A stretch of DNA of 64,000 bases, taken from positions 124,001-188,000 of the forward strand of contig JAMZAV010003171.1 of the NCBI GenBank assembly GCA_024449915.1, given 5' to 3'. Shown piece by piece: positions 27,890 to 40,745 of the stretch. The stretch is from Sweltsa coloradensis. Lineage: Eukaryota; Arthropoda; Insecta; Plecoptera; Chloroperlidae. Under the pieces are notes generated by a model, which was not told the DNA's origin, did no database searches, and worked only from the letters and a program-made list of their open reading frames with translations. The position numbers and the translations under genes are program-made. Numbering within the stretch: the stretch's first letter is position 1; every line of letters starts with the position of its first letter.

Positions 27890-30080
27890 TATTATTATTT
27901 ATTTATTTCAACAAATCAAGCTACAAAGTACAATGTACACTTAAACATGTTGAAGAGAATCAGAGAGGACATAGCCCCATAGCAAGAATGCCTGATTCCC
28001 TTCATTAAAACTAATTAAAATAACTTAGGCCTAATGTTATTTGAAAACAATGGATAAAATAGTCAATAAATTAACATAATGTTGTAGTATCAAAATATGG
28101 TAGGCCTCATGTAGTATACTGACATATAAAAACAATTTAACTAAAATATTCTTTTATTCTATCTTGAAATTTGGAGCATCTTGATTTCTAGAGGAATAGT
28201 ATTCCATAAAGTAACAGCACGGTTATAAAAATGATTTTGGTATATAGATGTTCTAGCACGGGGAGGGTTTAAAATTAGGCCAGTATTATGTCGGTTAAAC
28301 TGTCTTTTCTGAATTTTATTCTTTTAAAAGGATCAAGGTCAGTAACACCGGTAATTAAGTTACTTAAAAATCTAACATCAGTTTGTTTACAATAATTTTG
28401 TATTGATGGCATTCCACATTTGTTTAAGCGCTCAGAGGCACTTTCAGAATAAAAAACATTTTTTAAAATAACTTTAGTTGCACGGTTTTGAATAACCTCA
28501 AGTTTATGCATGTTTAGTTGGGGAAGTTGGGTGCCAAGCTGGTAGACCATACGTTAATATAGGGCGAATAAGAGATAGATATGCAGTTTTTAAAGATTTC
28601 GATTTACTTTTATATAGATTACGACTGACAAATCCTAACAACTTGGAAGCTCTGTCTCTAACGTTGTCTGTATGAAAATCCATTTCAAATCTGAAGATAT
28701 AGTGAGACCGAGGAGTTAATAGTTGTTTGCCTCACTAGAGCATTACCTAAAAGAATGTAATTAGAAGCAATGGGTGATTTGGACCTAGTTAGACGTATGT
28801 ACTGCGATTTGCTAGCATTAAGCTGCATACAGTTCAACAAGCACCAATTTTCAAGTGCAGATAGATCTGCTTGCAATGCATAAACATCCTCTAATCCTGA
28901 AATAGGTCGAAATAATGTTGTATCATCAGCATACTGGTAAACTTGAGATGACACACACTGAGGAAGATCTAAAAAGAAGATTGTAAATAGGAGAGGCCCA
29001 ATTACAGACCCTTGTGGCACCCCAGAAGTAACATGAGCTTCTACAGATCGAGAACCATTAAAAACTACAGATTGTTTCCTATTGGAAAGAAAAGAGCTTA
29101 TCCACCCTATTACATTGTGTTCAACTTTATATCCTTTTAATTTTGCTATCAATTTTGTGTGAGGGACTTGGTCAAAAGCTTTTGCCCAATATAATGAAAT
29201 GCAGTCAACCTGTTTGACAGAAGTACATTCAAGTGAATTTAACCACTGATCGATAACGTCAGTTAAGAGAGTTACGCATGACCTTTTTGGTATAAAACCG
29301 TGCTGATTTAAATTTATAAGTTTGTTTCTTTTAAAGTGATTAAATAACCGTTTAGCAATCAGTTTCTCCATACCCTTGCATGCAAGTGAGGTCAACGAAA
29401 TAGGCCTGTAATTCTCGATCTTCAATCTATCTCCCTTCTTAAAGACTGGAACCACAGATGCTGTCTTCCATACATCAGGAACACATGCAGTAGATGCTGA
29501 TAGATTGTAGATACTGCATAGAGAAGGAGCCAGAGCCTCAGCACAGGTATGTAGAATTCGGCCCGGTAGAAGATCAGGTCCAGGCGCCGCGTTGGGTCGA
29601 ATCTTTTTTAAATATTCCTGAACTTCTTCTTCGATGAAAAATAGATATCTTATTGGAGCTACTGGGCCAATATTCCTGGAACCCAGTTAGTAGGGGGAGG
29701 GCGTGTCATTAGGAGTAAAGTTGTCATGGAACTTTTTATTGAATGCATTCGCAATTTCAACTGGATCTGAAAGCTTGACACCATCGCAAGTGTAATGATC
29801 GGGTGCAAGACTGCCTTTTCTGCTATGAATATATTTCCAAAATTTCTTCGAGTCATTTCCCATCTTCCACACATATTCATCATGAGCATTTCTAATTGAT
29901 GTTTAACTTGATTTCTGATTTTTTATAAACTACCTCTCGATCTTCAGATGGGGATTTTTCCATTTACGAAACATAGAGTCACGTCTTCTGATATCTTTAA
30001 TTAACTTATTAGTAATCCATGGAGGCCTTCGTTTGGAGTTAATTTTGATTTTGGGAATTGCCGAATTGACACAGTCCCAG
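27890..30080 (-). pseudogene. Jockey/CR1-like LINE, minus strand, truncated at both coding ends
   Basis: On the minus strand, 29885-29690 reads the linker (KMGNDSKKFWKYIHSRKG, IANAFNKKFHDNF). 29455-28685 is a clean 256-residue RT segment: VPVFKKGDRLKIENYRPISLTSLACKGMEKLIAKRL, HGFIPKRSCVTLL, AKAFDQVPHTKLIAKL, SGVPQGSVIGPLLFTIFFLDLP, and QYADDTTLF with the catalytic YADD. A substitution LYWAKAFD replaces the usual LDF/LDL.KAFD, so the first catalytic Asp of that motif appears lost. Then 28550-28275 carries the C-terminal QNRATKVILKNVFYSESASERL part in another frame. A (TTTA)n tract at about 27890-27915 would be the tail. The endonuclease is missing. Confidence 0.82.
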
Positions 30081-31640
30081 AAAATACGTACCCAGCAGTT
30101 CCACGCATTGACTTCTCATATTAAAGCAATTTGCGCTAATATCACCGAGACGATGGTTGGGCTTATAGCCCACCCAACTTAGGGAAGTAAGATGAACCTA
30201 CATAACAAAGGAGGCCAGTGCTGCATAGATCCAGCCACGGGCGACTGAGACTCCAGTCACTCGAGCTCGGAAACCGGACTTCATGCAAACACATCCTTGA
30301 AGAGACAGGTTGTATTGTTCAGTGTTGAAGATTTAACTGATATTCATAAATAGATATTCCTCACCATAGCTGTTGGTTTGACATTGGAAAATACCACTGC
30401 ATCATATTTTGTGTGCGTTAACAAAGTAAGTTTAAAAAAGAGTTGTTTGCCTATCCCTGGTGGATATTAATGTAATAACCCCAGAGATGTGTCTATACTG
30501 TAATGAATGTATCTTAGATAGATAACTAGATAGATACAAGGTAACTCTCCGCGATGAAATGTTATGTTACAAAACAGACACTGTGTGGCTCTTTACGTCA
30601 ACAGTCATGTGCCGTGTGATGCGTTTAATGACGATTGTTCTTGAAGCTACTACAACGTGCAGTGATATCTTGTATCTCGCAGCCAGTCTTCAGGAATTGG
30701 TCAACAGATATGGTCGGCCTATGCTACTGGTATATATCTAGGTAAATAACAATGGAAAAAAATGTTTACATTAATTTCATTGTTTAGTTAATGACTGAAA
30801 TATTGATTGATTATGGCTTTTCGTTTGGTGTTATGTGCTTGAGCGGAGAGAGAAGATGGACTTTGAGAGTTGATTATGTTAATGATGCGTGTCGAGAAAG
30901 TTATGATAGGATGAGGGGATGAAGAAGATAGTAACGTTGAACATGAAGTTGCAAGAGAAACCTTTAACACAACCGTGATGTGTCACCCATCTTTAGAGAT
31001 AAGGCAAAACAAGAGCAAGAAAAAGGCTTTAAAATGTTCTTCCTTAAATAACCCCAGTTAATGAACAAACGACATCTTGATCTGACTACATAGGCCTACA
31101 ATCCACCAATGACCAATAACTAGATACCTATATCAGGATGCGCCTCCTAGCAACCATCTCAATTATAAAGAAATGCGTTAACAAGCTGACGTGTAAGTTT
31201 ATTTATGGGGGGTCGAAATACCCGGAACAAGTAATGAATTTGACTAGATCGTCAGTATATACCATGTTTGCTGGCAGTGGTTAGGCGAGATAAAAACACC
31301 TTACAGTTTACAAAACGAAACATTCATGGGTCAGGTGGTTATATTGACCAGGAACTATAAGAGTTTTTAGGCCAAAAGATCAACATTCCTGACCTAAAGC
31401 TGGAAAAGATGTTGGGAAAAGTTATTGGTGGTCAACCTTTTCGTCTTTCGGACTACAGCACAACATTTATCATCCGATGTTTTTGTTTAAGCACAAAAAG
31501 TTCTAAAGTGCACGAAAAAGCCAAAGTATTGTTCTCTATCTCATCTAACTAACTTTGAAATGTCCGAAAACGAATTCAACAAAAAGGCTAATTTGCACAG
31601 TTGTGAGGGGACAGATTATTTAACAATAACAACAATGTAT
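30081..31640. other. 1.5 kb with no recognised gene
   Basis: AT-rich sequence without a convincing exon, transposon domain or structured repeat. Short open frames here show no known motif. Confidence 0.4.
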
Positions 31641-31649
31641 CAATGAAAG

Positions 31650-32445
31650 CCCGAGGGAAAGTGGCAAGAAAACTCAGCACAAAAACAGGGCGACCTTTTG
31701 TGTTTCAAGGCTCTCATCCCACATTGAACAGAACCTAACACTTTCCGAACATTCCCCTCAGGCTGTAAGGACACAACAGATGGAGTACAACAATGTCGAG
31801 TGCATCCCTAACAAGCAGGGCAGAATGTAGAGAGAACCCTCCAATCTGACATCACTGACCAAACATAAATCCCACAGGCTATATGGACGGAAACAAACGG
31901 GGCGCAATACCGAGATAACAAGCACTTGACTAACGAGCAATACAGAAAAGGGAGTAAAAAAACTTTCAGTCTGGACAGAACAGACATTCTCGTTATGGTA
32001 ACACACACAAAACAAAACACATTCAGTAGTAACAGAAGCCGACTCCTTGTACTGTGGAGACCAAATAAGAACAGAACGAAGACAGAACACGTCCACCTCC
32101 GACAAGAACAACTGACCGACTGCGAGACTGCCGCTGCGCCGTGTGTACTGTAGCCTGTGTAGATGGCAGTCAAAAGGTGCGGGGCGGCGAGGTCATATCG
32201 ATGTTGAACGTCAAGTGCTTTGAAATTATTCAAAATCGTATGCTGACACTAGCACATGATCTACAAGATGTATAAAAATTGGTTGCGGTCGATATTTAAA
32301 AAGTGTAGTGAGGTTCATCGCGACGATCTATATTTTCGCAGATATTACAATATCTATGGATCCTACTGTCATTACAGACCAACTGTAACACAGAGCATTT
32401 CACCTCACTCACAGGTAGATAGTAGTACATTGTAGCATGCTAGAA
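31650..32445 (+). repeat. REP-B copy
   Basis: It contains in order TCTCATCCCACATTGAACAG, GGCTGTAAGGACACAACAG, CAGTCTGGACAGAACAGAC, CAGTAGTAACAGAAGCCGAC, GTCAAAAGGTGCGGGGCGG and an end in ACCTCACTCACAGGTAG. A REP-A copy starts a few bases later. Confidence 0.85.
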
Positions 32446-32452
32446 TTTATTT

Positions 32453-32792
32453 GATTGGATAGGATATTGCTTTACGTCTCATATTTATGCAAACTTGGCT
32501 AATGGAGACGAAGGGAGGGCCGTAAGGGATGACGCGGGGGGCAAGGGGTGGACAGGCCGGTGCTGGTCAGAACCAGCCACAAGCATATGGGGAGGGCAGG
32601 GGTTTCCCCGACGTCGTGGTCGGCCCCGTCTGTGTCATCATCCGTCCGTGTTGTCTTTGTCGTCGCCGTGGGGGAGGTAGTCAAAGGGAAGGGGTTCCCC
32701 GACGACGACCCAGAGCTCGTCATTAGTTTCAGGGAGTAAAACTCCCCTATTCACGGGCCAAACCGCGAGAAGGTGTCGAGTTGGAATTTAAA
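32453..32792 (+). repeat. REP-A, near full-length copy
   Basis: It runs from GGATAGGATATTGCTTTACG to GCGAGAAGGTGTCGAGTTGG. The inverted repeat GTCGTCGCCGTGGGGG / TTCCCCGACGACGAC is kept apart from one or two changes. The 20 bases before the start are the AT-rich end of REP-B. Confidence 0.88.
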
Positions 32793-32991
32793 GGTAACCT
32801 ACCGAGTTCCATCGACAGTGACCAGCAGAGGTTGATAGATTCAAGCCATCAGAATTTTCCTCATTTCTTCTTTTCACTTCTTTTCAAGATGAGTTGAATT
32901 TGGATTCTGACAATAGTCTGGTATTGTATACTAATAACAACAATGAGAGAAATAAAAATCTTGTCAACCTGGCCCCAGCAATACTAACGAT

Positions 32992-33241
32992 GACAAGCTC
33001 GTTGGTCTTGTGGTTAGCGTATCTGCTTCCAATGCAGAAGGTCCAGGGTTCGATTCCTGCTAAAGTCAGAAGTTTTTTAACTTCTGATTTGGACTTAGGT
33101 CCATCAGTTCTTGTCTTAGGAGTTTGTAAACGGTGACTTTGGAGCCGTCCTAGCAACGAAGCACATAATAAATTCAGAGTTGTTCTGAATCGGCCTTGTT
33201 GATTCTGGCGTTGATTCGCGGGTGTTCGCACTGTCCATACC
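32992..33241 (+). repeat. tRNA-derived SINE (Trp-like anticodon loop) with a composite body
   Basis: 32996-33067 has an A-box region GTTGGTCTTGTGGTTAG, a perfect 5-bp anticodon stem (TCTGC/GCAGA) around TTCCAAT, and a B box GGGTTCGATTCC. The T-stem pairs poorly and no acceptor stem can be drawn, so it is not a working tRNA. The following 170 bp include ATTCAGAGTTGTTCTGAAT, itself an inverted repeat, and may be the conserved SINE body. No poly-A tail is evident. Confidence 0.6.
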
Positions 33242-33759
33242 ACTGATTGCTATATTTCCTATTAAAAAATATTGATCTTTGGTTGGTTATCGCTCACTCG
33301 TCGATTGCGTCGGGGCCTGCAGGGTTGGCTTGGTCGCTTTGATTTAAAGTCCCCCACTGAAAATCAGTTATATAACTGAATGGGTAGACTCTAAATAAAA
33401 TTTATTTATTATTTATTTATTTAATTTACGTTATTACTCATATAAATGGCTGGAATACATTAACTAAAACTGCAACTTAAGTTTTAACTGAAATGTTTCA
33501 TCTAAAAGGATTATTTATTGGAAATCGCTAATCGTACACAAAACGGTGCAATACAAGAAAGATACGGCAGCCTAATATTCTCAAAGATGGGTGTGTGAGA
33601 GAAGTGTTATCAGATATCATCTAAATAAATAAACTGTATTGTAGTGTATGTGAACTGTACCCATACGGGATTCAGCGACGAGTAATCGCCAACTCGACCA
33701 TCGCAAGTGCTACGACCAATCACACACACACAGGATTACTTCGAACCCGCTTCAAGTCC
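33242..33759. other. Non-coding stretch
   Basis: No gene seen. The (CA)n-like end at 33721-33731 precedes the abrupt change in sequence character at about 33760. Confidence 0.4.
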
Positions 33760-36700
33760 CCCAAGAAAAATTTAATTTTTTTCTTTTTTTTATTTTTTTC
33801 AAAAATTGGGGGCCCTTAATGTTTTTTAAAAATTTTTAATTATTTCCTTTTCTAATACTTTCGTATTGTTTTTTTTTCTTTAAATCAACAAAAAAATTAC
33901 TCATTTTCTTTTTTAAAAATTTAATATTTCTTAATTTTAAAAACTTTAATTTCTAAATACTATTAAAACCCTACTAGAAATATCTTTTAACCCTTAAATT
34001 CACATAAAATTATCCCTTTCAAATTTTATTATTCTTTTTTTACCATTTTTTTGTTTTGGGAAAACTATTCATTTCCTTTTACAAAGAGGTTATTTTGTAC
34101 CATTTTTATTCCTTAAAAGTGTAAAATCTACTAAAACTCTACCTAGATGTAAATATAATCATTTTTTATTTCTACTGATCTGACGTACGTGATATTGTGT
34201 AGCTTCCTTGTGATTCCTCCCTTCCCCTTCAAAGGTAGTGAGGCATTTTTTTATCAGTAAACCCGGGAAAGGGTGATGGTCCAGCGCTCAGCTTTTTCAC
34301 GGTGACAAAAAGACAGGTAGGCGAGAGTTTTAAACCCCGGGGTTTTAATTTTTTTTTTATTTATTCCCTAATTTTTTGCTAATTTTTAAACTTTATTGTT
34401 TTATTTTTAAATGAGTCGTGAAATCCTTTTAGTTAGCCAGAAATTTTTTTAAATTTTAGTGGAATTATCTAACTGGGGGGCAAGCTTTTAGTTTTTTTTT
34501 TTTCCCCCAAACCTTCAAAAGGGTTTTATGGTGATAAGTCCCTTTTTTGAAAGAAAAATTTTTGAAAACCAAACCCAGAACCCCATAAAAATAAATTTTT
34601 TAATACAATTTTTTTAAACGTAAATAATAAAAAATTGACAAGTTTCAAAAAAAGAAACTTTGAAAAAAAAATTAAAAAAAACCCCCCCTAAAAAATGCCC
34701 GGGGGAAAAAGGGGGGTTCCCCCCAAGGGCCCAAAAAAAAAAGGGAAAACCAAACACTTCTTTTTTGTTTTTTCAACACAAACTAAAAACCCGGTAACGA
34801 AGGGAATGGGGCCCCCGGGACGAAAAAAAAGGGGGAATTTTTCCTGGTCGGGAAAAAAGGAAAGCCCCCAGGCCCCTTTCCAAAAAGGCCGCCAACAAAA
34901 AGGGTGAGTGGTTAAAAAAATAGAAATCAATTTTTTGGGTTGTTTTTGAACCCTTTTTTAAATGGACCCCTTTGGGGGTTTTTTTAAAGGTATGGGGGGG
35001 GAAAACCCTGGTAACGCATAGTTGAGGGGTGTTTTTTTTGACCACATTAAAATTTCCATTAAATTTTTAAATTAAACCGGAGTGGAGATTTTCCGAAAGG
35101 AACAAAAAAATTTAAGCCCGCCGGGCCCAGGGGGCCACAAAACCCTTGGCAAAGGGAAAAAGGGGCCCCGAGGGGTTTTTCCCCGAAAAGTGAAAGGACG
35201 TTTTTTCCCAAAAAGGGGGCCCTTTGGCAAAAATTTGGAACGGGAACCCAGGGGGTTTGGGGTAGGGTGGGGAACGAAACCCCGAGGGGGGCCCCCAAAA
35301 CTTCCACTTTAATTTGGGGGTAAATTTTTAAACAAAACCGACTTTAATTTTTCCAATTTTAAATTATTTAATTATTAGGGCAAAAGTGGCCCCCTTTTCC
35401 CGCCGCCACAACCCTCAACTTTCCCCGGGGCCCCGGGCTCCCCAGGAACAACCTGGCCAACGGGGCCGGGTGGTTCCCCCTCGACCGGGACTTCCCCAAA
35501 CCCATTTTTGGGGTTTTCAAAGACAACTTTTTAAAAAACCCCAAAACCATTTTACCCGGCGGTCTCACAACGTCTCCCCCCAACGGGGCCCTCCAAAATT
35601 TTTAAAAATTTAAAAAAACCTTTTTGCACCCTAAACTTTTCCCCCTTTGGGAACTAAAAAGAGCCTTTTTCCCCTTTTTACCCAATTTAAACTTTGTTTT
35701 TTTGCTTGGGGATAGGCCCTAAAAATTTCCCCCTTTCCTTTCCAAAAACTCCTTTTTCCCAAAATTTGTTTTTCCTGCTAGGTCCTTTTTTTAATTTTTT
35801 CCTGGCCTTTGTTGGGGTTTCGTGGCCAAAACCCCTTTTCCCCTTCCCCCGGGACCCCCAAACCTTTCACCCCGGATTTTTTACCCCCCCAAATTTTTTT
35901 ATTAGTTTTAAAACCCCCTTTTTAAAATTTTAACAGTAATTTTTGCCGGGGAATTTTTCCCACAAAAATTTTCCAGCCTATTTTTTAGTTTCAAAAGGGA
36001 TTTTTTTTCTTTTAAAAAAAAAACTTCAAAAAGCGATTTAGGATAAAAAAGGCCCTGTTTTTTTAAACCCTGTGAACTTTTTTTTGTTTTTGTTTCGGGA
36101 TCCCCCCAAGATTTGGACCCCCGGAAACCATTGAATTTACCCCAAACAAAAAAAACCATTTTGCAAATTTGGGGTTTTGGGGATACCCTTTTCATAGGGG
36201 GATCGGCAAAGGGGAACCTTCATTATTTTAAATTTGCTTTTAATTTGGTTTTTAGGTGAAACCCAAACCCACCACCCAAAGCCCCAAAGGCAACCCCAAA
36301 AAAATTTTCCAAACAAAGGGGAACTGTTGAAAACCTCCCACCAATTCCCTTTTCGAAAAAAACCCGGGCAAGAACCCCCATGGGTTTTCCTGAAAGACCC
36401 CCGTTCCCGAGGGTAAAAATTCCTTAAAAAGGAAAATTTTCCACTTCTAGAATGTTTGTCTCAAAAGGGCGGGGAAGTTTTATTTTTAAAGAAATTTTCC
36501 CCCTTTGAAGGGAAAATTTCTTTAACCCAAAAATCCCTTAAAGTAGGGGGCTCCCCAATTTTTTTTGAATTTAAATTTTAAAATTTTTTTTGGTTTCAAA
36601 CGCCCGGGGGAGGTTAAATTTGGGTAAACCACTTTGGGTGGGGAAAGGGGTACCTCCCACAACCCTTTGGGGAAGGGGAAAAAAAGTGGGAGTTTTCCCC

Positions 36701-37519
36701 GGGCCCATTTTGGGGCCCGATATCCAACTTTGGGGAGGGAGGGTCGGGATGGCCTTTTTAAAAGGGGGAACCTTTAAAAACACCAAATTTCCCCCAATTT
36801 TCTATAAAAAAGGGTTTTTTAAAATTTTTTGGCCGGTTTTTTGGCCCGGCCCCTAAAAAACCAAAGTAGGGTTTCATGGAAAATTAAACCCCCAAAAAGG
36901 GGGACTTTTTTAATTAACAACCCTCTTTCCAAAAAATCAGGAAAAAAACAAATCCAAAAATTTTTTTCCAACAAATCCTTTGAGGGAATTCCTTCCTCCA
37001 GGAAGCAAAGGGGCCCTTTTTGCCAAGGGCCGCCCAAAAAGGGGGAGTTAAAAAACGGGTGCGGGGAAATTGTGGGCATTTTTAAAACTTAAAATTTTCT
37101 TTTAAGCCCCACGGCCATTTTCCTTTTTCCAGTATTGGAACCGGGGGGCCCATTTTTTTTCCCCTTAAGTAAATTTAAAAATAAAATTTTTTTCCCAATT
37201 TTGGGGGGTTTAAAACCAAAAATTTTTCTTGACCCTTAAACGGAACAGAATTTTTGGCCAATTTACCTAAAAAGGTTTTTTAAAAAAAACCGGGGACATT
37301 CCCTCCCCCGCCCCATCCCCCCAGGCCCAAAAAAACCCCCCCCCCCCAAATTTTTTTTCGGGTTCCCCTCGCGAAAAATTTTTATCAAACCTTTGGGGTA
37401 TTTTTTGGGATTTTGGGTTGTTTCAATTTTAAAATTGTTCCAAAAAAACAAAAAAAAAAAAAAAAAAAAAAAAAAAACAAAAATCAAAAAAAAGGAAAAA
37501 AAAAAAAAATTTTTTTAAA

Positions 37520-37550
<31 letters not shown>

Positions 37551-38760
37551 TCAAAAAAAAAAAAACAAAAAAAAAATTTTTAAATAAAAAAAAAAAAAAA
37601 AACCAAAAATTTTTTTCCTTAAAAAAAAAAAAAAAAAAAAAATTTTTTAAAAAATATAACCCCCAAAAAAAAAAAATAAAAAAAAAAAAAATTTTTTAAT
37701 TTTTTCGGAAAAAAATTTTTAAAAAAAGCCCCCCCCCCCCCCCCCAATTTGGGGGCAAAAAATTTTAAAGTTATAATTTATATAAAAGATGGCCCCGGGC
37801 CTTTCACAAAATTTTTATATATAGCTTCTATTATTAATGGGGCCTATTTACCTAATTTATTACGCCCTATTTTAAGTCCAGAATTTTTTTGATGTTTTTT
37901 TGGGGTTGAAAATTATGAAAAATATGAACCCAAAAAAATTTTAAAGTCTATGCATTTTAAATTTGTTTTTTTTTCAGGCAGCATTTGGTAAAAAATCTTT
38001 TGGGCATAAAAGAAAAAAAAATAAAGGGTAGGATGTTTACTTTCAATGCGCGGGCCAAAAATTTTCAAACTAAAATTTTTTTATGGACATATATTTTTAA
38101 AATAATAATAATAATTAAAAAAATTCCATATTATACCCAAATCCCAATTATAAATTTTACCCATTAATGAGCCCTTGCAAATATATATTTAGGGGTTTTA
38201 AACAGTATCTTTGGGTTTTAGAATTTTAAAAACCCCAAAGGAGGTTACATACTTTTAGCCCGTTTTGGGCCCTAAAACCCCCTACAGAAACACCCTTGTA
38301 AAAAATTTAAATTTAAACCATTAGGGGGTTTATCCTTTTTTATCTTTTGGTGGTATCCATGAAACTGATGAAAGTTGAAAAAAATTTGTGTCTAAAGGAA
38401 TAAAATTAGAACCGACGATAGAACCCCCCTCTAACCCCCATTATTCCCGGGAAATAATAAAACCCCTTTCAGACTTTTTGTTTCTTTACGCATTAAAAAA
38501 ATGTGTATTACTAATTTTATGCCCTTTTCTTGTTTTGCTAAATTTAAACATGCCCGGAGAAAAATTCTTTCTGGATTTTGACCGTGACGCTACAATTTGG
38601 GCCTTTGGGTTTTAAACATTAAATTTCCGCCATGAAAGCCGCCCGGTATCTCCCCTTGGGAGCATTTTCTCCATTTAAACCCCAGATTTTCAGCCATTTG
38701 TTTTTTAAACGGGGGAATAGGCCCAAGCCCCCCCAAAATTAAAAATACAAAATACAGACT

Positions 38761-38890
38761 CTGCTGTCATCACCCGTCCGTGTTATCATTGTCTTTCCGC
38801 CGCGGGGAGGTAGTAAAAGGGGAAGGGGGAAATTTCCCCGACGACGGACGAAACCACGAAAAGGGGTGCGATTTGGGAAATTTTAAATGG
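38761..38890 (+). repeat. REP-A 3' fragment in the low-quality block
   Basis: TCATCACCCGTCCGTGTTAT and GGGGAGGTAGTAAAAGG followed by TTCCCCGACGACGGACG mark the inverted-repeat part of REP-A, with many small indels. Confidence 0.6.
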
Positions 38891-38974
38891 CCCCCACTCT
38901 TTTTCCGGTCGAAAAGTAAAGTAAATTTTCCCTCAGCCAAATTCCAACGCCCTTAATTTAATTGGTTTGGGTTT

Positions 38975-39325
38975 GGGAAATATTGCTTTACGTCTCCATA
39001 TTTATGCAATTTGGGCTAATCGAAAACGAAGGGGGGGACGTAAGGGTTTTGACCCCGGGGGGACAAGGGGGTGGACAGGCCTGTGCTGGTCAGAACCAGC
39101 CACAAGCATGGGGGGAAAGGCGGGTTTTTCCCCCCACGTCGTGGTCGTCCCGTCTTGTCTTTCATCCGTCCGTGTTGCCCTTTGTCTTCGCCGGGGGGAA
39201 AGGAAGTAAAAGGGGAAAAGGGGTTCCCCCGACGACACCCGAGCTCCCCTTAGTTTCGGGGAAAGTAAAACCCCCTATTCACAACCCAAAACCGCGAAAA
39301 GGTGCCCGATTTTGGTTTTTAAAGG
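38975..39325 (+). repeat. REP-A copy, full length but error-laden
   Basis: It starts with GGGAAATATTGCTTTACG, has CTGGTCAGAACCAGCCACAA intact, and ends at CCGCGAAAAGGTGCCCGATT. Between these the G, C and A runs are longer than in the clean copies at 24.7 and 32.5 kb. Confidence 0.8.
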
Positions 39326-40384
39326 GCCCGTTTTAAAAGGGCCAAACCCAAAATCAGAAAAAAACCCTGGAAAAAACCCAACTTAGAGGGGATGAGGGAG
39401 CAATGAGAAGTAAAAAGGTTGTACGTTCAGCTTTTTTTCAATTAGTATTGCTGACACCCCGTAGGATGTACTCTCTTTTTTGAGGACACTTTGGGGCTAG
39501 GCTTAAAAAGATCTGGGAAGAATGAGCCTTTTCCCTGGGGGGAAATTAAATTGGGGTTGTCCCCCGTGTGGTGAAATTTTTAAAAGGAGGAGGGTATCAT
39601 AGGGTAAACGTTTGCAAACCCATGACATCACTCTCGCCTCGCTTGGGCAAAGGAGGACTTCCCCATGGGGCCACGGGGGGGGGTGATCTGCCCACCCAAA
39701 ACAATGACAGTGGTCTGGGGCCGCAAATGAATGTTTTTGAAAAATTAAAATTAAGGGCAAATCTACTGGGGGCCCTTTTGCGTTTTAAAAGAGGGGGAGG
39801 GAAGGTTGGCAAAATTAAAAGGGAAATCAATTTGGGGAAGGGGAACGAACCGAAAAACAATGCATGGAATGATTACCAAACTGAAAAATCGCGCGTCTGG
39901 AAGGGACAGGGAAGGAGGTGGCTAGAAAGGGAAGAACACAAAAAAGAAGGTTGGCCATGCCCCCAAAAAAGGGTTGGTGAGGTGTTTAGAAAATGGGGGG
40001 CACTAAAAGGGGGAAAAATTTTGAGCTTGCCCCCCCGCGAAAGATTGGAAGATGGTTTGATAGGAGAAAATTTAACAGAAAAAAAACCCAAAGGGCCCCA
40101 GTCCCAAAGGAAAAGATAAAAGATCCCCCAAAGCCCTTTATTTCAACTTCCGGAAATCTGGGGGGTCATCCCCACCCAAACATGGACACTTTTTTGGGAA
40201 CTTTTGCCATTGATAATTGCAGCCACATAAAAAATCCAAATGATCCCCCAGGGAAAAATAAACGCTCCCCCCTTAATCCTGATTGCCCAGAATGGGGTTT
40301 TCCCCGGGCCTAAAGTTCCCAAACCACTTTTGCTTTATTTACAAAAAACAATTAAAAATACCAAAACCAAAAACCCTTTTTTTT

Positions 40385-40745
40385 TTGATTGGATATTGTT
40401 TTTTAACGCCCTCATTTTTAAATGCAATTTGGGCTAATCGAGCCGGGGGTGGACGTAAGGGTTGACGGGGGGGAAACCCAAGGGGGGGGACGGCCTGGGG
40501 CTTTTCAAAACCCACCACAAGAAAATGGGGAGGGCGGGGGTTCCCCCCCTTTTTAATGGTCCCCTCCTCTTGTGTCATCATTTTGTCCGTTTTGGGCCCA
40601 TTGTCGTCCCTTTGGGGAAAGTAGTCAAAGGGAAGGGGGTTCCCCGACGACGACCCGAGCTCGCCATTATTTGGGGAGTAAATACTCCCTTATTCCCGGC
40701 CCAAACCCGGGGAGAAAGGTTTCGATTTGGGAAATTTTAAAGGGC
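40385..40745 (+). repeat. REP-A copy, strongly corrupted
   Basis: It has GATTGGATATTGTTTTTTAA, GGGCTAATCGAG, GTCAAAGGGAAGGGGGTTCC and CCGACGACGACCCGAGCTCG in REP-A order. Single-base runs replace several of the expected words. Confidence 0.75.

Noticed and set aside
31758..32233. Cys/Leu-rich minus-strand frames in REP-B copies, also at 18.9, 26.7, 47.9, 58.3 and 60.5 kb
   Set aside because: Some share short words such as RRLSVLSRLE, but starts, stops and frames change between copies, as expected for a non-coding repeat.
32996..33067. A functional tRNA-Trp gene
   Set aside because: The anticodon stem and B box are good, but the T-stem mispairs and no acceptor stem exists; a SINE-type body follows.
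34680..37490. A series of 60-95-residue open frames on both strands rich in Gly, Lys, Pro and Phe
   Set aside because: They arise from inflated homopolymers in the corrupted block; both strands are open at once and no motif is present.
37441..37735. Long A runs that could be read as the poly-A tail of a retrocopy
   Set aside because: The runs are interrupted, far too long, accompanied by T and C runs, and lie in the corrupted block; no gene precedes them.
39568..40119. 183-residue open frame, the longest in the worst part of the corrupted block
   Set aside because: Composition is dictated by G and A runs; no domain, no splice or promoter context.
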